Below are positions 24,414 through 30,952 of a stretch of DNA of 55,698 nucleotides, one piece after another (within the stretch, counting starts at the first letter, position 1; each line of letters begins with the position of its first letter). Under the pieces are notes generated by a model. That model had not been told where the DNA came from, ran no database searches, and saw nothing but the letters and a program-made list of their open reading frames with translations. Origin of the DNA: Candidatus Hadersleviella danica (GTDB taxonomy: Bacteria; Chloroflexota; Anaerolineae; Promineifilales; Promineifilaceae); contig JADJSZ010000041.1 of NCBI GenBank assembly GCA_016711405.1, positions 1-55,698 of the forward strand, in the 5' to 3' direction. The position numbers and the translations under genes are program-made.

Positions 24414-26054
24414 TTACACATCGGCCGCGCCTGTGGCTTGCAGGTAATCGGTGTAGCCGCCTTTAAATTCGCGCAAACGGCCGTCGCGCAACTCCAAGGT
24501 GCGGTCTACGACGCGATCCAAGAAGTAGCGGTCATGGGAAATGACGATAACCGTCCCCACAAACGTTTCCAGCACCTCCTCCAATACCTCAATCGAAGCG
24601 ATGTCCAAATTGTTCGTCGGCTCATCCAGCAAGAGCAAATTGGGTTTGCCGAGGACGAGTTTGAGCAGTTGCAAGCGGCTCTTTTCGCCGCCGCTCAGGG
24701 TGGCAATACGGCCGCGAGCCTGCTCATAGGTGAACAGGTACTTGTGCAAAACCGCCATCGCGTCCTGCTCATTCAGCGGCGCCACCTGCCGTAACTCCTC
24801 GATGAGCGAATGGCGCTGGTTGAGCGTCTCCTGCTCTTGGGCGTAATAGCCAATCTGGCTACTCGGCCCAATTTTGATTTGGCCACGGCCGTTGAATCCC
24901 CCCAGCAGTTGGCGCAGGAGCATGGATTTGCCCGCCCCGTTCGGGCCAATAATACCCACCCGTTCGCCATGCCAAATGGTGGCGTTGAGGTTTTGCCACA
25001 GGAGGCGGCCGTTGGGCAACACCAACCCCGCCTGCACCAACTCCACCACCTTATTGCTCCCCCGCCAGCCCGCCAACTCGAGTGCCATCTTGCGGTTGTC
25101 GGTCACTTTTTCAATTTTGTCCATCCGTTCCAACATCTTGTAGCGATGGCGGGCTTTGCGGGCAAACTGCTCATCGTCATACTGCTTGGCCCACAACTCA
25201 AAACGGGCAATAGCCTCCTCAATGGCTGTAATCTCTTTTTGTTGGGCGGTGTAAAGCTGTTGTTGGCGCAAGCGGCGCAATTCCCGCTCGCTGGTATAGG
25301 TGGTGTAATTGCCGTGGTAGAGAGTGATACGGCCGTTTTCCAACTCGGCAATGTGCGTTGCCACCTCGTCCAACAAATAGCGGTCGTGGGAAATGATGAG
25401 GACACAGCCCGTGTACTTTTGGAGCAATTTCTCGAGTTGCCGTTTGGCGGGCACATCTAAATGGTTGTCGGGTTCATCCAGCAGGAGCAGTTGGGGTTGG
25501 CGCACAATCAGTTTGGCGAGGAGGATGAGCTTTTTCTGGCCGCCACTCAACACGGCCGTCTGGCTCCGCCAATGGATTTCTTCCAACCCCACCTGTTGCA
25601 ACGCCTGCTTGACCTTGCTTTCGTAGCGAGGGCCGTCCAGCCGCTCGTAATCGGCGAGGAGGCGGCCGTGGGCGGCCGTGACCCGCTCCAATTCGTCGGG
25701 GTCGCCGTACACCTCGGGTTCGCCCATCAGCAGTTCTAGCTCCAACATTTGCTCTTCGATGGCGTTCAGTTCGGGCACGGCCGTGAGCGCCTCCTGCCAC
25801 ACGGTGCGCCCCGTGTCCAGCAGGGGTTCTTGCTCCAGCCGCCCCCATGTCAGTTTGGGAATGCGGTAGATGTTGCCCACATCGGGCGGCAACTCCCCCG
25901 CTATAATTTTCATGAGGGTGGATTTGCCCGCCCCGTTGGGGCCGACGAGGCCGATGCGTTGCCCTTGTTGTAGCTCAAAGTTCAGCCCTGCAAACAGTTG
26001 TTTGCTGGCCAGTTGCAGGGTGATGTTGTCGAGGTTAAGGATGATTTCAGCCAT
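24414..26054 (-). CDS. ABC-F family ATPase (translation factor / ribosome protection type)
   Basis: 546 residues with two ABC domains and no membrane part. Domain 1 has GPNGAGKST, signature LSGGQKKLILLAKL, Walker B LLLLDEPDNHLD and ISHDRYLLDEV. The P-site-tRNA interaction linker spans ~250-320 (RELRRLRQQQLYTAQQKE...KARHRYKMLERMDKIEKV). Domain 2 has GPNGAGKSM, LSGGEKSRLQLLKL, LLLLDEPTNNLD and ISHDRYFLDRV. ABC-F proteins bind the ribosomal E site to rescue stalled or drug-inhibited ribosomes. An unusual Asp replaces Thr in the first DEPxNHLD, and Met replaces Thr after the second Walker A Lys-Ser. Whether it gives antibiotic resistance cannot be told; an attenuator-like hairpin lies in its leader. 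Confidence 0.93.
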   Translation of the reverse strand: MAEIILNLDNITLQLASKQLFAGLNFELQQGQRIGLVGPNGAGKSTLMKIIAGELPPDVGNIYRIPKLTWGRLEQEPLLDTGRTVWQEALTAVPELNAIEEQMLELELLMGEPEVYGDPDELERVTAAHGRLLADYERLDGPRYESKVKQALQQVGLEEIHWRSQTAVLSGGQKKLILLAKLIVRQPQLLLLDEPDNHLDVPAKRQLEKLLQKYTGCVLIISHDRYLLDEVATHIAELENGRITLYHGNYTTYTSERELRRLRQQQLYTAQQKEITAIEEAIARFELWAKQYDDEQFARKARHRYKMLERMDKIEKVTDNRKMALELAGWRGSNKVVELVQAGLVLPNGRLLWQNLNATIWHGERVGIIGPNGAGKSMLLRQLLGGFNGRGQIKIGPSSQIGYYAQEQETLNQRHSLIEELRQVAPLNEQDAMAVLHKYLFTYEQARGRIATLSGGEKSRLQLLKLVLGKPNLLLLDEPTNNLDIASIEVLEEVLETFVGTVIVISHDRYFLDRVVDRTLELRDGRLREFKGGYTDYLQATGAADV

Positions 26055-26057
26055 GAT

Positions 26058-26136
26058 AGTTACTCGTTATTGGTTACTGGTTATTCGTGACAAATTGGTG
26101 GACTACGTACCCAATAACGAATAACGAATAACCAGT
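26058..26136. repeat. Inverted short-period repeat, GTTATTGGTTACTGG / CCAATAACGAATAACG family
   Basis: Left part GTTACTCGTTATTGGTTACTGG and right part CCAATAACGAATAACGAATAACCAG. It lies between the ABC-F start codon and its leader hairpin. Confidence 0.65.
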
Positions 26137-26146
26137 AACAACAAAA

Positions 26147-26176
26147 ACGGCCGAGGCGCGTGTGCGCCTCGGCCGT
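26147..26176 (-). terminator. Intrinsic terminator or attenuator in the ABC-F leader
   Basis: A perfect 13-bp stem (ACGGCCGAGGCGC / GCGCCTCGGCCGT) with a 4-base loop. Read on the minus strand it is followed by TTTTTGTTGTT. It sits about 95 bases before the ABC-F start with no minus-strand gene obvious behind it, so it looks like a premature terminator controlling ABC-F. The stem contains the CGGCCG palindrome twice. Confidence 0.65.
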
Positions 26177-26210
26177 GAAGAGATCTCAGGTAGGTTTGCG
26201 GGGAACCGCT

Positions 26211-26228
26211 AAACTTTACATAAAGTTT
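26211..26228. promoter_or_regulatory. Palindrome AAACTTTACATAAAGTTT, operator-like
   Basis: Exact 8-bp inverted halves with a 2-base centre, in the divergent region between the ABC-F gene and the peptide cluster. Next to it is the small hairpin GCGGGGAACCGC (26198-26209). The rest of 26177-26512 shows no convincing gene. Confidence 0.4.
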
Positions 26229-26512
26229 GCTCACGAGGCGCAAAGAACAAAGCCTGCGCGAAAGAGCCAAGAAAGGTGGAGCGAAATGCACCATGAATGG
26301 GGGAAATAAATAACATGGGCGTAACAATAGCGAAATTTCGGCCGTGAGGCAAATGGCGGCTGGGAAATTAGTCCCATACGATAGGAAGACAAGTTTGAGA
26401 GGGGGGGAAAACGGCCGTAACCCAATCTTCTACCAGAGGTGGCCGAACATCGGCCGTGCCAAGCCTGCCATCCACCTGCTTCCATAGGACTTTTAGGCTA
26501 TCCTAAATATAC

Positions 26513-26542
26513 TTGACACATTTGTTCGATTTTTGCTATTCT
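26513..26542 (+). promoter_or_regulatory. Promoter of the first NHLP-like peptide gene
   Basis: Consensus TTGACA (26513-26518), an 18-base spacer, TATTCT (26537-26542). The leader of about 85 bases ends in a perfect AGGAGG (26624-26629) six bases before the ATG. Confidence 0.7.
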
Positions 26543-26635
26543 GCTTTCCATTAGGCAAGCAGTTTCACCCCCTCTCATTGTTCCCAAACTGTAACCCAAC
26601 TTATTGTCCCTCTCTGCTGTTTTAGGAGGTTTAAG

Positions 26636-26869
26636 ATGAGTAACACTCTCGAACGTGTCGTCGGAAAAGCGGTCTTGGATGTCAATTTCTGGACTGCACT
26701 GGTTACAGATGCCGAAGCCGCCCTGACCAAAGCAGGCTTCAGTTTGAGCAACGCCCAAATGGCGCGTTTACAAGCTGGGCTGGCGAAGACAGGCAAGGGG
26801 AGCAATGCCCAAACCCTGTTTGCCAACATTCGCGCCTTTAGCGGCGAAATTGCTGATTATTGGCGGTAA
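26636..26869 (+). CDS. NHLP-like RiPP precursor peptide 1
   Basis: 77 residues. The first ~55 residues match the three other small genes downstream. They follow the nitrile-hydratase-alpha-like leader peptide pattern (hydrophobic start RVVGKAVLDVNFWTALVTDA, EAALTKAGFSLSNAQMARLQAGLAK), close to what is called the Os1348/NHLP clan in Chloroflexota. The C-terminal ~22 residues vary between paralogs (SNAQTLFANIRAFSGEIADY, then WR). No cysteine is present. A strong ribosome binding site (AGGAGG) precedes the start, and an excellent terminator follows. NHLP leaders guide modifying enzymes to C-terminal core peptides, but no such enzyme is encoded in the window. It could instead be a small structural or signalling protein; family call is fairly secure, product is not. 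Confidence 0.8.
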   Translation: MSNTLERVVGKAVLDVNFWTALVTDAEAALTKAGFSLSNAQMARLQAGLAKTGKGSNAQTLFANIRAFSGEIADYWR

Positions 26870-26897
26870 TCTCTTCCCCTGTATCTTTTGAATCTCA

Positions 26898-26933
26898 AAA
26901 CTGGCAGACGAAATCAAGTCTGCCAGTTTTTTT
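26898..26933 (+). terminator. Intrinsic terminator after peptide gene 1
   Basis: Stem AAACTGGCAGAC / GTCTGCCAGTTT (12 bp, perfect), 8-base loop, followed by a T tract. It ends the transcript of the first peptide gene. Confidence 0.85.
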
Positions 26934-26946
26934 GTGCCCCAAAGGG

Positions 26947-26975
26947 TTGACACCCAGCCATTTTTTAGCTACCTT
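26947..26975 (+). promoter_or_regulatory. Promoter of peptide genes 2 and 3 (TTGACA-N17-TACCTT)
   Basis: TTGACA (26947-26952), 17 bases, TACCTT (26970-26975), within TTTTAGCTACCTTTCTCA. Nearly the same block precedes peptide gene 4 (27693-27721), which argues for common control. Confidence 0.6.
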
Positions 26976-27060
26976 TCTCACTGGTAGGTGAACCTCTCCC
27001 CCTCAATACAACCAGTGTCACCTCATTTATTTTCCTTACCCAGCAGTTGCAGGAGAAAAT

Positions 27061-27288
27061 ATGAATAACAGTATCGAACGGATTGTCGGAAAAGCGGTCT
27101 TGGATGCGAAGTTTTGGGCCGCATTGGTGGAAGATGCAGAGGCCGCTTTGGCCAAAGCAGGTTTTAGCCTGAGCAAAACGCAACTATTGCGTTTGCAAGC
27201 AGGCCTTGCCCAACACAAAAGCAAAAGCGGAACACAGAGTTTGTTCTCCAATGCCCGGACAGATATGTTTGGGGAGTTTTGGAGGTAA
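27061..27288 (+). CDS. NHLP-like RiPP precursor peptide 2
   Basis: 75 residues. The leader (MNNSIERIVGKAVLDAKFWA, then LVEDAEAALAKAGFSLSKTQ) is almost identical in protein and DNA to that of peptide 3, showing a recent tandem duplication. Its C-terminal segment (SKSGTQSLFSNARTDMFGEF, then WR) is quite different from the others apart from the final aromatic-Trp-Arg. AGGAG lies 7-8 bases before the ATG. It probably shares a transcript with peptide 3, since only weak symmetry lies between them. As for gene 1, the presumed role is a ribosomally made peptide whose C-terminus is modified and released; this is inferred from the conserved-leader, variable-core pattern. Confidence 0.8.
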   Translation: MNNSIERIVGKAVLDAKFWAALVEDAEAALAKAGFSLSKTQLLRLQAGLAQHKSKSGTQSLFSNARTDMFGEFWR

Positions 27289-27366
27289 TCCCCAAATTAG
27301 TTGTTGGAGCTAATCAATATCAAAGCGAGAGGGTACCCATCTCTCTAGTAGTTTTTAGGAAAAATC

Positions 27367-27585
27367 ATGAACAACAGTATTGAACGAATTGTCGGAAAAG
27401 CGGTCTTGGATGCAAAGTTTTGGGCCGCATTGGTGGAAGATGCCGAGGCCGCTTTGGCCAAAGCGGGTTTTAGCCTGAGCAAAACCCAAATGTCGCGCTT
27501 GCAAGCAGGCCTTGCCCAACACAAACAAACGGGTGGAACCTTGATTCCCACTACCTTATCTATAGGGGGCTATTGGCGAGGATAA
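27367..27585 (+). CDS. NHLP-like RiPP precursor peptide 3
   Basis: 72 residues. The leader is shared with peptide 2; the shortened Thr-rich C-terminus reads QTGGTLIPTTLSIGGYWRG. The ribosome binding site (TAGGA) is eight bases from the ATG. A strong intrinsic terminator follows 20 bases after the stop. The C-terminal Gly after Trp-Arg is shared with peptide 4 and absent from 1 and 2. The change of only the C-terminal third between neighbouring copies is what is expected for precursor peptides under diversifying selection. Product and processing site are unknown. Confidence 0.8.
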   Translation: MNNSIERIVGKAVLDAKFWAALVEDAEAALAKAGFSLSKTQMSRLQAGLAQHKQTGGTLIPTTLSIGGYWRG

Positions 27586-27605
27586 GTCTACGGGTACGAG
27601 AAGAT

Positions 27606-27640
27606 AAAAAGAGAGAGGCAGAACCTCTCTCTTTTTGTTT
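27606..27640 (+). terminator. Intrinsic terminator after peptide gene 3
   Basis: Stem AAAAAGAGAGAGG / CCTCTCTCTTTTT with a 5-base loop and following T-rich tract. Confidence 0.85.
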
Positions 27641-27692
27641 ACCTGAATGGGAAAAGAGCGTAAATTTCGGTCGTGCAGTGACCATTTTGCCG

Positions 27693-27721
27693 TTGACACG
27701 GCCGCTCCTTTTGGCTACCTT
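27693..27721 (+). promoter_or_regulatory. Promoter of peptide gene 4 (TTGACA-N17-TACCTT)
   Basis: TTGACA (27693-27698), 17-base spacer, TACCTT (27716-27721) inside TTTTGGCTACCTTTCTTA. The downstream part matches the promoter at 26947-26975; a TTTTGGCTGACCTCTC block also precedes the kinase at 28361. Confidence 0.6.
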
Positions 27722-27814
27722 TCTTAGCGATGGTACTAACCACTCGTCTCTTCACTATTGCCACTGGTTTAGCCCTCATTTATAACCCACTTTTTTTCAC
27801 CATAAGGAGATTGT

Positions 27815-28048
27815 ATGAGTAATAAAATGGAACGAATTGTTGGCAAAGCGGTTTTGGATGCCGCCTTCCGCGAAGCCCTGATAGCCAACCCCGAGGCCGC
27901 CTTGGCCGAAGCGGATCTTACCTTGGGCGCAAAGAAGCTCGAGGAATTAAAAGCTGGAATTGAGCGTTACAAGCAAGATAGTGAAGCCCAAGCTTTCCTT
28001 GCAAATACTGCTGGTACTACAGCACGGGGAGATTATTGGCGAGGATAG
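27815..28048 (+). CDS. NHLP-like RiPP precursor peptide 4
   Basis: 77 residues, the most diverged paralog. The leader reads RIVGKAVLDAAFREALIANP, then EAALAEADLTLGAKKLEELK. FREALIANPEAAL is the classic NHLP signature (F-R-x-x-L-x-x-(D/N)-P-x-x-A-L), which supports the family call for all four. The C-terminal segment is DSEAQAFLANTAGTTARGDY followed by WRG. AAGGAG lies about 7 bases before the ATG. It has its own promoter and is followed by a palindromic repeat element and the histidine kinase. No terminator as clear as those of genes 1 and 3 was seen. Confidence 0.82.
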   Translation: MSNKMERIVGKAVLDAAFREALIANPEAALAEADLTLGAKKLEELKAGIERYKQDSEAQAFLANTAGTTARGDYWRG

Positions 28049-28152
28049 TTTTTTTGCATGATTCACGGTTCTAGGGAGAGTCTCTTTACAAATTTTGACT
28101 ATGAACAAGGACTTGGAACGTTTGTTACCGTCCTTCCCGTCCAAATTGTAAG

Positions 28153-28260
28153 GGGTGTTTAGGAGCTAGGGGGGCACCTTGTGGTTGCCCTAGGGAGACT
28201 GGGGTAGGCACGAGGCCTACCCCTACAATGTTTCAACCCAAATGAAACACACCCATTGTA
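28153..28260. mobile_element. Copy of the GTGTGTTTCAT-ended palindromic element
   Basis: Right end AAATGAAACACAC (28240-28252) and the cores GGGCACCTTGTGGTTGCCC and GGGTAGGCACGAGGCCTACCC. The right 58 bp match 15611-15668 with one mismatch. The left end is eroded to GTGTTT. Confidence 0.7.
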
Positions 28261-28360
28261 AAGATGGTTTGAACCACGCCTTTTTTGTTACGGGAGAGGA
28301 CTCTTTTGGCTGACCTCTCCCCATATCATTCCTAACAAGCCACTTATTTTGGCTATCCCA

Positions 28361-29734
28361 ATGGAAATTTTGCGCCCACAAATGATTCAAGGTTATCGCC
28401 AAACTTTCCTTAAGTTTTTAACTTGGGGTGTTTTATTAGTTCACCTAATTGCTTTGTTTTTAATGTTTCAGCCCCCATTACCTCAATGGGAGTATTTTGT
28501 TGTTCTAACTTTCTTTATCATAGCATTAGCAACTAGCGCCATTCTTAGTGCACTCAGTCAATATCAAACAGCCGCCATTATTTTTTGCCTTATTTTTAAT
28601 ATTGATTTATTAGTTGGCCTTGCAATTAATAGCCCAGAAGGGACTGTTTTTGTAACAACTATATTTGTTATTGGATTGACCCAAGTTGTTTTAATTAGTG
28701 GTATGCTATTGGGAAGCCAAGCTATTGCCATTTCAGGGTTAATAAATACATTTCTCGTTGTTTTAATAACAGGATTGTTACGACCAGATGACGCAGATTT
28801 TTATAGTCGCACCTTTTTATTTGGAGGAGCTTTATTTCTATCAGCCCTTGCGTTTTGGCTATATCAACGCAGTTTAGACCGTACTTTGTTTGCCAATGAA
28901 GAATTGTTGAGACAAGTGCAGGAGCAAGCGGCCGTGCTGGCCACCCAAAACGAGCAATTGCGAAAACTGAATACTGAACAGGAGCGGTTTTTAATTACCC
29001 TCGAAGAAAAAGTGGTCGAGCGCACGGCCGAACTCCAAGAAACCATCGGCGAACTCAACACCTTCTCCAGCACCGTCGCCCACGACCTTAAAACACCGTT
29101 GGGCGGCATTATCGGCTATGGCGAAATGTTACACGAAGAGCTAGAGGGAAGCCCCCCAACCCAAGAACAAGCCCACCTCGCCGACCGCATTGTGCAAATA
29201 GCCTTTCGGATGCGCGAAATTATAGACAGCCTACTCCTGCTGGCGCGTACACGTGGCGCCGAGGTGCAAACCGCCCCCATGGCCATGTACGATGTGGTGC
29301 AAAGCGCCTGTGACCGGCTGAGTTATGTCATTCTGCACAACGAGGTGCAAATCCACATGGCGGCCGAATGGCCTCTCGCCTTGGGCAACAAAGCATGGGT
29401 GGAGGAAGTGTGGGCCAACTACCTGAGCAATGCCATCAAATATGGGGGTAAACCCGCCATCATCCATGTGGGGGGCGAAATTTTGCCCGAAACGGCCGAA
29501 GCCCGCTTTTGGGTGCAAGACAACGGCCGTGGCCTGACTCCCGCCGAGCAAGAAAAACTCTTTGTGCCTTTCAGCCAACTTCGCCAAGCCAAGGATAGCC
29601 ACGGGTTGGGTTTGGCCATTGTCAAACGCATCACCACCAAATTAGGGGGCGAAGTTGGTGTGGAAAGCACCGTCGGTGAAGGAAGCCGCTTTTATTTCAC
29701 CTTGCCCTTGGCGGAGGAGTTGGTGAGAAACTAA
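28361..29734 (+). CDS. Membrane-bound sensor histidine kinase next to the NHLP peptides
   Basis: 457 residues from ATG 28361 (a TTG at 28349 in the same frame is the alternative). Six hydrophobic segments fill residues ~15-170 and have almost no extracellular loops. A coiled coil follows (~180-230), then HisKA with His241 (TFSSTVAHDLKTPLGGIIGY) and HATPase (VWANYLSNAIKYGG, DNGRGLTPAEQEKLFVPFSQL, HGLGLAIVKRI). The membrane half is strikingly AT-rich (about one-third GC in places) and free of the CGGCCG palindrome. From about 28920 the composition switches to the window norm. This suggests a fusion of foreign and native parts. The upstream block TTTTGGCTGACCTCTC resembles the peptide promoters. 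Sensing of the peptides is a guess. Confidence 0.9.
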   Translation: MEILRPQMIQGYRQTFLKFLTWGVLLVHLIALFLMFQPPLPQWEYFVVLTFFIIALATSAILSALSQYQTAAIIFCLIFNIDLLVGLAINSPEGTVFVTTIFVIGLTQVVLISGMLLGSQAIAISGLINTFLVVLITGLLRPDDADFYSRTFLFGGALFLSALAFWLYQRSLDRTLFANEELLRQVQEQAAVLATQNEQLRKLNTEQERFLITLEEKVVERTAELQETIGELNTFSSTVAHDLKTPLGGIIGYGEMLHEELEGSPPTQEQAHLADRIVQIAFRMREIIDSLLLLARTRGAEVQTAPMAMYDVVQSACDRLSYVILHNEVQIHMAAEWPLALGNKAWVEEVWANYLSNAIKYGGKPAIIHVGGEILPETAEARFWVQDNGRGLTPAEQEKLFVPFSQLRQAKDSHGLGLAIVKRITTKLGGEVGVESTVGEGSRFYFTLPLAEELVRN

Positions 29735-29737
29735 AAG

Positions 29738-29766
29738 TAGCAAGTGAAAAGTAAAAGGTGAAAAGT
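29738..29766. repeat. Short-period repeat, AAGTGAAAAGTAAAAGG family
   Basis: GTAGCAAGTGAAAAGTAAAAGGTGAAAAGTC directly after the kinase stop. Confidence 0.55.
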
Positions 29767-29776
29767 CATTCGTTCG

Positions 29777-29811
29777 ACGGCCGTTTGCGGGTGCAAACGG
29801 CCGTTTTGTTT
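29777..29811 (+). terminator. Intrinsic terminator after the kinase gene
   Basis: Perfect 12-bp stem ACGGCCGTTTGC / GCAAACGGCCGT, 4-base loop, then TTTTGTTT. Each arm carries a CGGCCG palindrome. Confidence 0.8.
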
Positions 29812-29838
29812 GACAAATAGGCTGTGCAATTGTACAAT
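29810..29838 (+). promoter_or_regulatory. Promoter of the VOC/esterase operon with overlapping palindrome
   Basis: Perfect TTGACA (29810-29815), 17-base spacer, TACAAT (29833-29838). The perfect palindrome AATTGTACAATT (29828-29839) covers the -10 box and could be a MarR-type operator, as in MhqR-controlled operons. A second small palindrome, GGACTAAAGTCC, lies just downstream. Confidence 0.65.
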
Positions 29839-29930
29839 TTTTATTAAGTGGACTAAAGTCCGTTTATAAAATTCCAGATTGACCAAACACCCTATTCCTG
29901 CCACAATGAGGCACAACAAAGGATAATCCC

Positions 29931-30911
29931 ATGACTCCCCCACCCATCCAAGGCTTACACCACATCACCGCTTTTGCGGGCGACCCCCAGCGCAATGTGG
30001 ATTTTTACACCCAAGTTCTCGGCCAGCGGCTTGTCAAACTGACAGTCAATTTTGACGACCCCGGAACCTATCACCTCTACTATGGCGATTACGCGGGCCA
30101 GCCGGGCACCATTCTGACATTTTTCCCGTGGCCAATGGCGCGGCGCGGGGTGCGCGGCACGGGCGAAATCTCGGCCGTGGCCTACAGCATCCCCCACTCT
30201 GCCCTCAACTTTTGGCGCGAGCGGTTGACCGCTCATCAAATCCCCTTTGGCGAAGAAACCCGCTTTGGCCAGCCCCTCCTCACCTTTAGCGACCCCGATG
30301 GCATGATGCTGGAATTGGTGGGGCAAGAAGCAGACGTAGACACGGCCGCGACCACCCCACCCCCCACCAACGACATCCCCACCGCATACGCCCTGCGCGG
30401 CTTCCACAGCGTCACGCTCTGGGTGCGCACGGCCGAACCCACGGCCGCCTTGCTGACCAACAGCTTTGGCTACCAACTGCTGGGCGAAGAAAACGGCCGT
30501 CGCCGCTACACAGGCACGGGCAACCTCGGCCAATTGGTAGATGTGGTGGCGCGGCCCGAACTCGGCCGAGGGAGCATGGGCGCAGGTTCTATCCACCACA
30601 TCGCCTTCCGCACGGCCGATGACACCGAGCAGTTGGCGTGGCAAACCACCCTCACCCAGCAAGGGTATGGGGTCACTTCCGTGCGCGACAGGCAATACTT
30701 CAACTCCATCTACTTCCGCGAACCAAGCGGCGCCCTGTTCGAGATTGCCACCGACCCACCCGGCTTCACGGCCGATGAACCCCTCGAGAACCTCGGCCAA
30801 GAACTCAAACTGCCCTACTGGCTGGAACCCAACCGAGCGCATATTATGCAAATTCTCCCCCCGCTGGATGCGCAGAGGGGCGGAGGAGCAGAGGCGCAGA
30901 GGGGAAACTGA
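29931..30911 (+). CDS. Ring-cleaving dioxygenase-like VOC protein (MhqO-type)
   Basis: 326 residues formed of two vicinal-oxygen-chelate modules (~8-140 and ~155-275). Candidate metal ligands are in LHHITAF (His10/11), the Glu in MMLELVG, the His in SIHHIAFRT and the Glu in LFEIATDPPGF. The family includes B. subtilis MhqO, tied to resistance to quinones and methylhydroquinone, where it is thought to open hydroquinone rings. The next two genes (a carboxylesterase like MhqD and another VOC protein) fit such an operon. The last ~14 residues (DAQRGGGAEAQRGN) are read from a short-period repeat, so the native end is probably near ILPPL. Confidence 0.85.
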   Translation: MTPPPIQGLHHITAFAGDPQRNVDFYTQVLGQRLVKLTVNFDDPGTYHLYYGDYAGQPGTILTFFPWPMARRGVRGTGEISAVAYSIPHSALNFWRERLTAHQIPFGEETRFGQPLLTFSDPDGMMLELVGQEADVDTAATTPPPTNDIPTAYALRGFHSVTLWVRTAEPTAALLTNSFGYQLLGEENGRRRYTGTGNLGQLVDVVARPELGRGSMGAGSIHHIAFRTADDTEQLAWQTTLTQQGYGVTSVRDRQYFNSIYFREPSGALFEIATDPPGFTADEPLENLGQELKLPYWLEPNRAHIMQILPPLDAQRGGGAEAQRGN

Positions 30912-30952
30912 CCGACTGAGAGACTGACGGACTGACCGACTAAGAGACTACC
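30866..30952. repeat. Two short-period repeats (GCGCAGAGGGGCGGAGGAGC and GACTGACGGACTGACC families)
   Basis: The first lies inside the 3' end of the VOC gene; the second fills the 40 bp up to the esterase ATG. Confidence 0.6.

Noticed and set aside
26231..26758. Minus-strand open frames upstream of the ABC-F hairpin
   Set aside because: They would explain the terminator, but translations are low-quality, overlap the peptide-1 gene or promoter, and have no ribosome binding site.
27573..27785. 70-codon open frame between peptide genes 3 and 4
   Set aside because: It overlaps the end of peptide gene 3, a terminator and the promoter of gene 4; translation lacks the shared leader.
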